A stretch of DNA of 64,000 nt, from assembly GCF_003112675.1 (NCBI RefSeq), contig NZ_BFAY01000007.1, forward strand, positions 372,001-436,000, written 5' to 3'. Source of the DNA: Leptospira johnsonii (GTDB lineage: Bacteria > Spirochaetota > Leptospiria > Leptospirales > Leptospiraceae). The stretch's first letter is position 1. The number at the start of each line of letters is the position of its first letter. Below are positions 26,700-36,557 of this stretch, piece by piece. The notes beneath the pieces are model-generated. The model searched no databases, was not told the origin of the DNA, and saw only the letters and a list, made by a program, of their open reading frames with translations. A program made the translations under genes and the position numbers.

Positions 26700-27743
26700 T
26701 TATTTTATGGACTCTTCGATGAGTCTCATGGCCTCGTATTCCATCTCGCAAGCCCTTCTTCCTATGGACGCGAGTTCTATTCCTTTATCCTTTCCGGAAA
26801 GATGACGTTCCGCCTGGCCGATACAACCGATTGCCCAACGAAGATTTCCCATCACTTCCCAATATCTGATCTTGACAGGATCTAGTTTTACGCCGGCTGC
26901 CTTCTCATAGATCTCGTAAAACTCGGAACGGTCTGCAAAGCCGCCTGCTTCCTTATTCAGTTTTCCGAATCTCCAATCTCTCATACATAACCAGGTCAGA
27001 TCTTCGTGGCGATCTCCCCAATGCGCAAATTCCCAATCCACAATTCCTTGCAGACCTTCCGAATTCACCATGAAGTTCCCTGTTCTAAAATCTCCATGGA
27101 TCAGAACTGCTGCATCGCTTTCAGGAGCATTCTTCTCTAACCAATTCAATATGATTTCCATAGCAGGATAAGCTCCATCCATGGATTCCAATTGAAAACG
27201 TAATGCTTGGACAGAACCTTGGGCCACCGTTTTGCCGCTTACATGTTGTCCAAGGTTCAAAACTTCTTTTAGTTTTTCGTCCTTACATTTTTCAGGAGTT
27301 ACAGAATGGATACGTGCAAGATTTTCCGCAAGTTCCTGGGTGATCTGTTTACGGACCTTATTTAAACTTGGATCTTTTACTACGAATCTTCCAGTGGCTT
27401 TCCCTTGGATCCTTTTCATAAAATAGAATGGATTGCCGGTGACGGAATTGTCAGACTCCAACCAAAATGGCTCGGGAGTTTTGACACCGGCTTCAAAAGC
27501 CATTCTGCAGACCTTGAACTCGTTTATCCTAGATAAGGAAGCAAGCAAAGACGCTCCCTTATCGGTTCGATAAACCGTTTGGTATTGGCCCGATTCGGGA
27601 CCCCCATTCACCTTGATGTCTGCGGAAAAATTTTCCTGGCAGGCTCCTCCAGAGAGGGAAACCATATTAGCGATTTCTACTGTTCCTTGTAGCCTTTTTC
27701 CTAAATATGATTCCAGCCTTTCCTTCAATTCGGAATCTTTCAC
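26700..27743 (-). CDS. APH-type phosphotransferase (LvaA / ACAD10-11 kinase-domain-like)
   Basis: A 347-residue aminoglycoside-phosphotransferase-fold kinase. The catalytic loop is HGDFRTGN at 216-223 (Asp218, Asn223) and the metal-binding motif is VDWE at 235-238 (Asp236), followed by 'AHWGDRHEDLTWLCMRDWRFG', a block typical of the ACAD10/11-type kinases. The Gly-rich loop is 'SLSGGACQENF' near 29-39. These kinases phosphorylate the 4-hydroxyl of 4-hydroxyacyl-CoA so that the neighbouring dehydrogenase-like enzyme can eliminate phosphate. The gene starts 2 bases after the acyl-CoA dehydrogenase stop, so they are translationally linked. Antibiotic resistance is unlikely in this context. Confidence 0.88.
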   Translation of the reverse strand: MKDSELKERLESYLGKRLQGTVEIANMVSLSGGACQENFSADIKVNGGPESGQYQTVYRTDKGASLLASLSRINEFKVCRMAFEAGVKTPEPFWLESDNSVTGNPFYFMKRIQGKATGRFVVKDPSLNKVRKQITQELAENLARIHSVTPEKCKDEKLKEVLNLGQHVSGKTVAQGSVQALRFQLESMDGAYPAMEIILNWLEKNAPESDAAVLIHGDFRTGNFMVNSEGLQGIVDWEFAHWGDRHEDLTWLCMRDWRFGKLNKEAGGFADRSEFYEIYEKAAGVKLDPVKIRYWEVMGNLRWAIGCIGQAERHLSGKDKGIELASIGRRACEMEYEAMRLIEESIK

Positions 27744-27745
27744 GA

Positions 27746-28921
<1,176 letters not shown>

Positions 28922-28942
28922 GATATATTCAATTTTCCTTAT

Positions 28943-30031
28943 TTATTCTTTTATTAATTCGGGAGGCAGTTTGAATTTCCCTATCCTGTCGTTATGAAGA
29001 CTTCCTAGATAGATATACTCCCCCTTTCTTTTTACGGAAGTAATCTCTTTCAGATGTTTTCCCTTTGGCTCCTGGAAACTGGCCTCTACTACTCCGTTCT
29101 CGTCCAGAATGACTGCAAAACCGTACGGCTGAGGCTTTGGCCAAAGGAATTTAGGGAGTTTAGCCACGATCGATTTTGTCCAAGGACGAGGATGTAAAAC
29201 CTTATCCACTAGATTATTACGAACTGTGAATAACGCTAGATAGAAATGGCCCTTTCTATCCGAAGAGATATTGTCCGGAAAACCCGGAAGATTTTCCGCC
29301 CAGATCTCGCTTGTTCCTGCTTTAGGTCCTTTGATCCAATATCGATGGATCCTGTATTTATAAGTTTCGTTTAATACTAGAAAATCCTCGTTTTTAGAAA
29401 GAGCCACTCCATTCGGAAAGAAAAGATCCTTCATTAGAGTTGTCGTCTTTTTAGTATGCGGATCATATTTTAGCAAACGACCGTGAGGAACGGATTCCAT
29501 CAGATCATACAAATATTCTGCAGAGCCGTACTTGTCGCTTGCATCCGAAAAATAGATCGTTCCGTCTCTAGCAACATCTAGATCGTCGGTGAATTTGAAA
29601 GGAACGCCTTCAGATTCCGTGCTCAGCACTTCTACTTTTCCATCTTTGCTGATCTTTAAGAGACCCTTGATCGCATCCGCGACTACGATGGAACCGTCTC
29701 CTAATAATTTCATCCCAAGAGGTCTACCTCCAGTGAATGCATGCGCCTTCATTTCTCCGTCTTTAGAAATGAGATACACTTTGCCGTCTTCACTTGCTGA
29801 GTAAATATTACCTTCGTCATCCGGTTCGATATCTTCCGGGCCATGTATCTTTCCGAGCGCAATCAGTTCTGCGGATTCCAAAGCTTTGTTTTCTTGGAAG
29901 GCGCCGATCAAACCGGTATCGATAGGAGGTTGGTAAGCAATGGGTTGGATAGGAGAAGGTTTGAGTGCAAAACCTATTATGAAAATGATAATAAACGCTG
30001 CAGAGAGCAGGAGGATTTTTTTCGTGTTCAC
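28943..30031 (-). CDS. Membrane-anchored SMP-30/strictosidine-synthase-like beta-propeller (lactonase family)
   Basis: The start is GTG 30031 with a perfect AAGGAGG 6 bases ahead; a longer frame to 30163 has no such signal and adds 44 poor residues. The 362-residue protein has one N-terminal membrane anchor (about 5-25) followed by a six-bladed propeller with repeats of the type 'DDEGNIYSASEDGKVYLI' and the metal-site-like segments GRPLGM, 'FTDDLDVARDGTIYFSDAS', 'FPNGVALS' and 'GFPDNISSDRKG'. The family includes gluconolactonases, paraoxonase-like lactonases and strictosidine synthases. It is the first gene of the operon with the 4-hydroxyacyl module; a gamma-lactone opening role would feed it, but this is inference. 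Confidence 0.85.
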   Translation of the reverse strand: MNTKKILLLSAAFIIIFIIGFALKPSPIQPIAYQPPIDTGLIGAFQENKALESAELIALGKIHGPEDIEPDDEGNIYSASEDGKVYLISKDGEMKAHAFTGGRPLGMKLLGDGSIVVADAIKGLLKISKDGKVEVLSTESEGVPFKFTDDLDVARDGTIYFSDASDKYGSAEYLYDLMESVPHGRLLKYDPHTKKTTTLMKDLFFPNGVALSKNEDFLVLNETYKYRIHRYWIKGPKAGTSEIWAENLPGFPDNISSDRKGHFYLALFTVRNNLVDKVLHPRPWTKSIVAKLPKFLWPKPQPYGFAVILDENGVVEASFQEPKGKHLKEITSVKRKGEYIYLGSLHNDRIGKFKLPPELIKE

Positions 30032-30195
30032 GATTCCCTCCTTAGGGAAAACGAATGAGACGCTACCTACGAAGGTTAGGCAGTCAACGTAAAATTCTGA
30101 GGTTCCCGCCTTCTTACCAGAATAATTGATTGCGGCTCCCAACCAATCGCCGATATCGTACATGAGGACTAAAAACTTTTCCAGTCCGTTTTGGC

Positions 30196-30828
30196 ATGAA
30201 GATCTCCGAAGATATGGTAAATAAACACGGCCTCCGCTTTAAGGAATCCGCTGTTATTTTCGATGAGAACGAACCCGCAGATCAAATGTATCTGATCCTT
30301 TCCGGAAAAGTGGGGATCCATAAAAAAGTAAAAGAAGCATTCAAACTTCTTATAGAACTGAAAGAAGGGGATATGTTCGGTGAGATGGCACTGGTGGATC
30401 GCAAACCCAGAAGTGCAAGAGCCATCGCAAAAACCGATGTATTATTATTCGCGATCACCGAGAGTGTGTTCTATAACCTAATCCAGACCAACCCTTCTTT
30501 CTCCTTAAAAATGGTAAAAATGCTTTCTTCCAGATTGAGAGAGACTAATCAAACCATAGCTAGTCTTTTAAAAGGAGACAGAAAGAATATTGTAACTTCC
30601 GCATTGATTACTTTCGCACAATCGAGAGGAGAACAAGAGGACGGACAATACAAGGTGCATTTGGCAGCATTTATGAAATGGGCCATCTTAAGAGTCGGAT
30701 TGGAACATACGGATCTAGTATCCGCGATCAATCTTTTGGTAAAAGACAAATTGATCGAACAACCCAAAAACGATCCCAGCCATATATTGATACGGGAAAC
30801 GTTTTTTAAATACACATTGGACCAGTAA
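30196..30828 (+). CDS. Cyclic-nucleotide-binding-domain regulator (Crp/Fnr-like)
   Basis: The 210-residue product has an N-terminal cNMP-binding beta-barrel (about 10-115): '[12 protein letters not shown]', '[27 protein letters not shown]' with the phosphate-cassette-like [14 protein letters not shown] connecting helix follows (about 115-135). The C-terminal 70 residues look like a divergent winged helix ('[22 protein letters not shown]'), so DNA binding is plausible but not certain. It is divergent from the lactonase/4-hydroxyacyl operon with 164 bases between, making it a candidate regulator of that operon. It precedes an acyltransferase gene by 3 bases. Confidence 0.88.
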   Translation: MKISEDMVNKHGLRFKESAVIFDENEPADQMYLILSGKVGIHKKVKEAFKLLIELKEGDMFGEMALVDRKPRSARAIAKTDVLLFAITESVFYNLIQTNPSFSLKMVKMLSSRLRETNQTIASLLKGDRKNIVTSALITFAQSRGEQEDGQYKVHLAAFMKWAILRVGLEHTDLVSAINLLVKDKLIEQPKNDPSHILIRETFFKYTLDQ

Positions 30829-30831
30829 TTC

Positions 30832-32028
30832 TTGGTTGAACAAAGCTCTCCGGCCAAACAAAGCAGGCTGGATTATTTAGACAATCTCAGATCCTTCGCC
30901 TTGCTATTAGGTTTAGCATTCCATGTGGCGATCGTATATGCTGCTGTCATTATATATCCATTAAGAAATGATGATAGATCCATCGCATTCGATGTTTTCG
31001 GGGAATGGGTACATCTTTTTAGAATGCCTATGTTTTTCGTACTCTCCGGTTATTTTACGGAAAGGATCTATCTTTCCAAAACCTTAACAGAATTTTTAAA
31101 GTTAAGAGCGTTGCGGATCATTCTACCCTTGATTCCCGGAATCATACTATTCGCACCCATGCAATATTATGTGAACGCTTTACAGGAAGGTTACCAAGGA
31201 AACTACTTCAGATTCTTATGGGAAGAATTCTTACTCAAGAATCCGGCTCCTTCTCACCTTTGGTTCATATTATATCTGGCATTATATACATTCTTGTATT
31301 TGGGTATCCGTCCTGTAATTCATAGGATCGGGACATTCATACTTCCCTCTTCCAGATATGGAGGAGAAGAACCTGAAAAAAGACCTAGCGTAAAATGGGA
31401 AACATTATTGATCGCAGGGATCTGGTGCACGATTTGGACCTGCGACATTAATTACTTTTTTCTAAAGGACGAAAAATATCTAAACATTGAGCCGGTCCAG
31501 TTCATATATGATTTCAGCTTTTTCTTATTCGGCAGTTTTTTGATCGGAAGAGAAAGTACGATCTTAAAAGGGAAAACAAGTCATTCCGAGATTATTTTAT
31601 TAGGATTTTTAGCCTTCGTATTTTTTGGACTATTCTATTGGGTCAGCACGATAGATCCATACTGGTCTTATTTCGGATATGCCGGATTTGGAATGAGAAT
31701 ACTTCATATTTTTCTAAAGTGTTTGGGTGGATGGATTTGGATCGCATTTTTTATCCGACTTTTTCAGTTGTTTTTTAACAAAACTGGTAAGCTCAATTCT
31801 TATTTAAGAGAATCCAGTTTGCCTGTATATCTGATCCATCATCCGATTTCTCTTGGGATCGGCTTTTTAGTAGTGAGCACAGGCCTTTCTATCTGGATCA
31901 AATTTTCTATTCATATATTCTCGGTATACGCTGTCACATTCTTAGTATACCATTTTATTATCCGAGATTCGGACTTCTGGCTCACTGTACTTGGAAATAA
32001 GGGGATCAGTTTTAAGCGGAATAAGTAA
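30832..32028 (+). CDS. Acyltransferase-3 family membrane protein (MdoC/OpgC-like)
   Basis: The product is 398 residues with about ten membrane helices. The N-terminal 'RLDYLDNLRSFALLLGLAFHVA' carries the conserved Arg and His of acyltransferase-3 proteins, and 'RMPMFFVLSGYFTER' is the second family motif. Members O-acetylate or O-succinylate surface glycans or membrane glucans using cytoplasmic acyl-CoA. It is likely an inner-membrane enzyme decorating an envelope polysaccharide. The start is TTG 30832, 3 bases after the regulator's stop, suggesting translational coupling; no good ribosome site is visible. Confidence 0.88.
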   Translation: MVEQSSPAKQSRLDYLDNLRSFALLLGLAFHVAIVYAAVIIYPLRNDDRSIAFDVFGEWVHLFRMPMFFVLSGYFTERIYLSKTLTEFLKLRALRIILPLIPGIILFAPMQYYVNALQEGYQGNYFRFLWEEFLLKNPAPSHLWFILYLALYTFLYLGIRPVIHRIGTFILPSSRYGGEEPEKRPSVKWETLLIAGIWCTIWTCDINYFFLKDEKYLNIEPVQFIYDFSFFLFGSFLIGRESTILKGKTSHSEIILLGFLAFVFFGLFYWVSTIDPYWSYFGYAGFGMRILHIFLKCLGGWIWIAFFIRLFQLFFNKTGKLNSYLRESSLPVYLIHHPISLGIGFLVVSTGLSIWIKFSIHIFSVYAVTFLVYHFIIRDSDFWLTVLGNKGISFKRNK

Positions 32029-32157
32029 TTCCAAACAATCGCCTAACACCATCTTCCTTCGGCTTCTACTTAAAAAACAACCTCAACCTAGTACTTCTAC
32101 GAATAGAAATTTATTTACTAAGGGGTCATAATTTTCCTACAAAAAGGCAAGGAAATC

Positions 32158-33144
32158 ATGAACCGCAATCGAAAAACTTGGATCTATATTTTAGTATTCT
32201 ACACGATCGGGCTGGTTGGTTGTACAAAGGACAATAGCAGCACCGATCCTCTTGTTTATTTAACTTTGCTCAATAGTCTTCCTGTTGCAGATATCGTATT
32301 TGAAAAAGGGTTTCCCGGGTCGGATAATACTGTTACCGCAACGAATTTTTCCGGAGTAGCGGGAGATTATACCGTTACGATCGGAGGAGAAGCTGCGACA
32401 GGCATTAGTTTTCCTGGAGATGGAAGTTTAGAATTTACCATGCCCACTATCTCAGGGATCACCGAGAACACTACTCTTCCTATGGTGATTACCAAAAACG
32501 GAAATCCATTTCTTGCAAAAACAGTACGATACAGACCGATCATAGACATCACCCTAGGAGCTCCAAATAGTTACAGTAGACTTATTAGTGCTTCCGATCA
32601 AAACAGTTATCTCAGGATCACGTTAGGAAGTACAGGAGATGTTCTTTTTAATATATTCGGATATTTCGGAGCGAATCTGAATTTATACTATTACAGCAGC
32701 CCTACCGGTTCTAAAACCACGATCGTAGAAAACGGAAAAACGGGAGCCCAATTTAAAAAAACAAATCTCGCTAACGGCACTTATATTATAGAAGTTCGAT
32801 ATACCAGCGGTGTCTTTCCTGCAAGCTACAGAACGAATATCGCAAACGGTCAAATTCAGGCAACCTCGGTTTCCAACCAAATGGACTATGCCAGATGTTA
32901 CGATACCTTGGCAGGCGGAACCACATACGTAGGGGCCACGCACGATTGTAATGGCTTAAATGGAGGCACATACACTCGCAGCGGAAGATGTACTTATCCT
33001 ACTGACAGCGGAATTACAACCAGAAGTTATTATACCAGCGGAACTGGGTTTGGCGGATTCGATCCTTGGTATGCCGAAACTACCTGCACTCAACCAGGCT
33101 ACGGCTCCTATAACGAATATGAGGCGATCTACGAGTTTAACTAA
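32158..33144 (+). CDS. Unrecognised lipoprotein with IPT/TIG-like segment
   Basis: A 328-residue protein with AAGGA before the ATG and a signal peptide ending GLVGC (Cys22). Residues about 40-125 look like an Ig-like IPT/TIG domain ('NTVTATNFSGVAGDYTVTIGG' region). Residues about 130-220 resemble a pre-peptidase-type beta domain ('SYLRITLGSTGDVLFNIFGY', 'NGTYIIEVRYTS'). The last 100 residues are rich in Gly, Tyr, Thr and hold five Cys, likely disulfide-bonded. The function is unknown; a surface-exposed or periplasmic location is likely. Monocistronic by spacing. Confidence 0.82.
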   Translation: MNRNRKTWIYILVFYTIGLVGCTKDNSSTDPLVYLTLLNSLPVADIVFEKGFPGSDNTVTATNFSGVAGDYTVTIGGEAATGISFPGDGSLEFTMPTISGITENTTLPMVITKNGNPFLAKTVRYRPIIDITLGAPNSYSRLISASDQNSYLRITLGSTGDVLFNIFGYFGANLNLYYYSSPTGSKTTIVENGKTGAQFKKTNLANGTYIIEVRYTSGVFPASYRTNIANGQIQATSVSNQMDYARCYDTLAGGTTYVGATHDCNGLNGGTYTRSGRCTYPTDSGITTRSYYTSGTGFGGFDPWYAETTCTQPGYGSYNEYEAIYEFN

Positions 33145-33235
33145 ACAGAAGTCTTTCATAATTTTATAATACTTCCACGGGTCCGGGAAATTTTTAGGAT
33201 TGCCATTGGCTCTATATTCTCTAAAATCCAAAAAA

Positions 33236-33889
33236 ATGTCCGTCCGCACCCGTCCTAAAATTTTTTTAATAGACGATCATCCTATCGTCCGCTCCGGATT
33301 AGAAGCAGAGATCAAGGCCTGCGGAGATTATGAATATTGCGGTTCAGCTTCTTCCATAAAGGAAGGAACTAAAATGATGGGCTTCGCCCGGCCCGACCTT
33401 CTGATCTGCGACGTCTCCCTTCAAGATGAGAATGGGATCAAAGAGCTTGATTCTATCCGCAAAAAATTCCCGGACATGAAGATAGTATTTTTGACGATGC
33501 ATCGGGATTGGTCCTACCTACAAGAGGCGATCTCCGCAGGAGCAGACGGTTATATTTTAAAAAGCGACCCAATGGAATCCATCATGGCTTCCATTAAAAA
33601 AGTATTAAATAGGGGCAAAGTATTCCCTGGAGAGATCGCAAACTTCAGCTATGACGAAAAACATATCAGGGAAGTAGCTGAGATCGTAAAAAAACTTACC
33701 AAAAGAGAAGGTCAGATCCTAAACTTCTTATCCAAGGGAAAATTAAACAGGGAGATCGCGGAAGAATTGAAATTGAGCGTAAGAACTGTCGAAGCCCATA
33801 GAGCCTCTATCTTCAAAAAATTAGAAGTGGATAATATGGTAGAATTGACTAGGATCTTAGTACAGCTTAGATCCTTGGATGCAAATTAA
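33236..33889 (+). CDS. NarL/FixJ-type response regulator with LuxR DNA-binding domain
   Basis: From ATG 33236 the product is 217 residues. The receiver domain (about 8-125) has the acidic pair Asp13-Asp14 (LIDDHP), phospho-acceptor Asp59 (LICDV) and Lys in 'YILKSD'. The C-terminal LuxR-type HTH has 'LTKREGQILNFLSKGKLNREI' then 'LSVRTVEAHRASIFKKL'. A TTG at 33206 has a better-placed AGGA, so the true start may be 10 codons earlier. It overlaps by 4 bp, tail to tail, with a histidine kinase gene that is the obvious candidate partner. Target genes unknown. Confidence 0.93.
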   Translation: MSVRTRPKIFLIDDHPIVRSGLEAEIKACGDYEYCGSASSIKEGTKMMGFARPDLLICDVSLQDENGIKELDSIRKKFPDMKIVFLTMHRDWSYLQEAISAGADGYILKSDPMESIMASIKKVLNRGKVFPGEIANFSYDEKHIREVAEIVKKLTKREGQILNFLSKGKLNREIAEELKLSVRTVEAHRASIFKKLEVDNMVELTRILVQLRSLDAN

Positions 33890-36216
33890 GAACGAAGCAA
33901 AATGGTAAACCTGGTCCCCTTACCTTCTTCGGAAGAAACAAGTATCTCTCCTCCATGAGCGGATACAATTTTACGGATGATAGAAAGTCCAAGCCCTGTT
34001 CCGTAAGGTTTCTTACTTCCGAATCCTGAATCGAAAATATATCTTTCCATTTCCTTACTGAAACCTTCTCCATTATCTTCGAAGATCAGATAGACGACAT
34101 TCTCTTCCCTTTCAATCCGAATAGAAAAAGTCCCTTTCTCATCCGTAGCCTCGGCAGCGTTTTTTGCCAGATTGAAGATCAATCTACGGATACGGAGCGG
34201 ATCCAGACGAATACTTCCTTTTGCATTTATCTTGGATACCAGTTTCATCTTAGTGGATTGAAAGAAGGTCCCAAGGTCCTCGAAAATTTCCTTAAAGTAG
34301 GTTTTTATATCTAGGATCTGCAGATCCAAAATGATCCTATTTTTAGAAAAATCTAATATATCTAAAGTAAGGTTTGTAAGTGCATCTACCTCCTTCTCCG
34401 CTTGAAAAAGTAGATTTGTTTTGGATTTACCTCTTTGGGATCCCAGATTTTTCAGATTTTGACGGATCATCGCAATCGGATGTCCCAGATCATGAACGAT
34501 CTCTGCGGAAAGTTCTCCTATAATTGCTAGCTTCTCTCTGTCCTGTCTTGCAATATTACGAACGGAAAATGCAAGTGCATCGGCAATTCCTCTTACCCAA
34601 TCCACCTGAGAATCATCGGAATAACTTTCAAATGGAAGATCAAAGATCAATTTGTAGAGCTGCTCATCTTGGACGGAAACGATCAGTCTATTATTTTTGA
34701 CTATGGGTTCCGTAAGAGAAGAAGGTTCCAAACCCAAAAGATCCTGCACATCGTATTTATATACTTCTACAGTTTCCAGATCTCCTAAAGAAGAAATTGA
34801 GTATCTTTTCCACACGGACGAATTCGGTTCTTCCAGATACACAAAGACTGTTTGTTCTTTTCCATCCTCATGCAGCATCTTTAAAGCGGTATCTGCCGCC
34901 TTATCATATGAATAAGATTGCATGATCTCCCTAGTAGAGAATACCAAGGATTTCATTTTAATTCCTAAGGTATCGGAACGTTGGAACGCTTCCGAGAAAA
35001 TTTTAGAGATCAAAATGGAATAACCTAGTATCATTACGACTTCCCCATATTGAATGAGATAGATACTCTTCCAAAATCCAAAAAATAGACCGATATCATT
35101 CAAAGTGCATAAGCTGAGCACTATATAGCCCGCAAATAAACTAAATCCACCTTCTATTCTTCTTTTCAGACCAAGGCCAAGCAAAACTATCCAAATAGGC
35201 ATCGTAACAAAAGGCATATACAACGCGATCGGTAGAAGCGTGAGCGTGTAGTACTTATTCGGAAAAAATAATACGATAAAGCATGCTAGGTAATAAGGAA
35301 TAACGAAGTATCGACCGAATCTTCTCCAAAAATCAGTCTTACAATATCTGTACAAGAATGCATACAAAGTCGGACCGGAAGCATATACACTAATATATTC
35401 CAAACGGTTCGGAAGTTCCCAGGAAATCCCCTGTAAAAACTCGTAAGCAAGCCTGGAATCGCCGATTGTTAAAGAACGAACCATTATTAGAAAAGCATGA
35501 AATGCAAATAATAAGTGAGCGGATTCGTTCCTTCTAAAGAAATAAAAAAATACGTTATAAAAAGACATCGTGGCCGCGATCAAGACCAAGGCCCATTCTA
35601 CATCCCTTCGATTTCGGACATTCTCCAAAATACTTTCGAATTCCCCCAACTGAATGGAATTCCAAACACCACCCCATCTGTTTTGAAAATTGGAAACATG
35701 AAATACCAAGTCCAGATTTTCAGAGTCCGGAACTAAGGAAATTTTTAGCTCATATCTTGCTTTAGATTCTGATTTGGATTTTCCAATAGAACCTACACTT
35801 GCGATCTCCTTCCCGTTTGCATAGAGTACGTAAGAAGTTCCTAGGTCCGGGATCTTGAGAGCTAAGGAACGTTTTCTTTTTCCCAACTTTACCTTGAGTC
35901 TATAAGTAGCGTAACCATGACCTACTGCCTCAGGATCCTTAGAAAAACTCTCCGTCCAAACAGAAGGAACAGTTACGAACTTTTTTTTGGATTTGAACTT
36001 TGGATCGGAGAATTCACTAGGAGAGATCCATTCTTCCCAATAAAATTCCCATTCTCCATCTAACGGAACGATCTTGCTATCTTCAAAAGAATGGTTGCTC
36101 AAGTCTAAGATTCCATTCTTCGCAGAAGAATCTTCAGATCCAGAGCCGACAAGAGAGCAGTGAGAAAGAAAGAAAGAGATCAGAAGGGCAAAGAAGCTAG
36201 TTTTTCCGAATCTCAC
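33886..36216 (-). CDS. 7TMR-DISM sensor histidine kinase
   Basis: The product is 776 residues. An N-terminal signal (lipobox-like SHC near residue 20) leads to a periplasmic 7TMR-DISM extracellular domain of jelly-roll type (about 35-195: 'PLDGEWEFYWEEWISPSEF', 'YRLKVKLGK', 'GTSYVLYANGKEIASVG'). Seven membrane helices follow (about 205-410). A cytoplasmic linker leads to the H-box with His575 (EIVHDLGHP) and an ATPase domain with 'LAKNAAEATDE', DNGEGFS and 'GTGLGLSIIRKIVSAHGG'. The extracellular domain probably binds a carbohydrate or similar small ligand. The convergent LuxR-type regulator overlapping its 3' end is the likely partner. Confidence 0.94.
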   Translation of the reverse strand: MRFGKTSFFALLISFFLSHCSLVGSGSEDSSAKNGILDLSNHSFEDSKIVPLDGEWEFYWEEWISPSEFSDPKFKSKKKFVTVPSVWTESFSKDPEAVGHGYATYRLKVKLGKRKRSLALKIPDLGTSYVLYANGKEIASVGSIGKSKSESKARYELKISLVPDSENLDLVFHVSNFQNRWGGVWNSIQLGEFESILENVRNRRDVEWALVLIAATMSFYNVFFYFFRRNESAHLLFAFHAFLIMVRSLTIGDSRLAYEFLQGISWELPNRLEYISVYASGPTLYAFLYRYCKTDFWRRFGRYFVIPYYLACFIVLFFPNKYYTLTLLPIALYMPFVTMPIWIVLLGLGLKRRIEGGFSLFAGYIVLSLCTLNDIGLFFGFWKSIYLIQYGEVVMILGYSILISKIFSEAFQRSDTLGIKMKSLVFSTREIMQSYSYDKAADTALKMLHEDGKEQTVFVYLEEPNSSVWKRYSISSLGDLETVEVYKYDVQDLLGLEPSSLTEPIVKNNRLIVSVQDEQLYKLIFDLPFESYSDDSQVDWVRGIADALAFSVRNIARQDREKLAIIGELSAEIVHDLGHPIAMIRQNLKNLGSQRGKSKTNLLFQAEKEVDALTNLTLDILDFSKNRIILDLQILDIKTYFKEIFEDLGTFFQSTKMKLVSKINAKGSIRLDPLRIRRLIFNLAKNAAEATDEKGTFSIRIEREENVVYLIFEDNGEGFSKEMERYIFDSGFGSKKPYGTGLGLSIIRKIVSAHGGEILVSSEEGKGTRFTILLRS

Positions 36217-36320
36217 GCGGCAAATCTAAGGTGAATCTTGAAATCCGCAAATGCAAAACCTGTCTGTTATTCTAAAAATCCCTTGCCAGAGAATCTCGAA
36301 TAAAAATCATGTCTCTTACC

Positions 36321-36394
36321 GGGCCTGTAGCTCAGTTGGTTAGAGCACGCGCTTGATAAGCGCGGGGTCATAAGTTCAAGTCTTATCAGGCCCA
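36321..36394 (+). tRNA. tRNA-Ile (GAU)
   Basis: A 74-nt cloverleaf: acceptor GGGCCTG pairs with CAGGCCC, anticodon stem CGCGC/GCGCG with loop TTGATAA (anticodon GAT at 36355-36357), T-loop TTCAAGT. The CCA end is not encoded. It lies 83 bases before tRNA-Ala. Confidence 0.98.
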
Positions 36395-36477
36395 GGTAAA
36401 AACGGTTTAGAAAGAGTGGTAGTCGGACTTCCGGCAGATTTCCAAACCGGTTTCTTTTCCACTCATCCCTGATAAAA

Positions 36478-36550
<73 letters not shown>

Positions 36551-36557
36551 ATCTTCT

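Noticed and set aside
26700..27743. Aminoglycoside resistance gene
   Set aside because: The APH fold is present, but the operon context and the 'HWGDRHEDLTWLC' block point to the ACAD10/11-LvaA type kinase.
30032..30163. N-terminal extension of the lactonase-like protein
   Set aside because: GTG 30031 has a perfect AAGGAGG and leads straight into the membrane anchor; the upstream 44 codons show no such signal.
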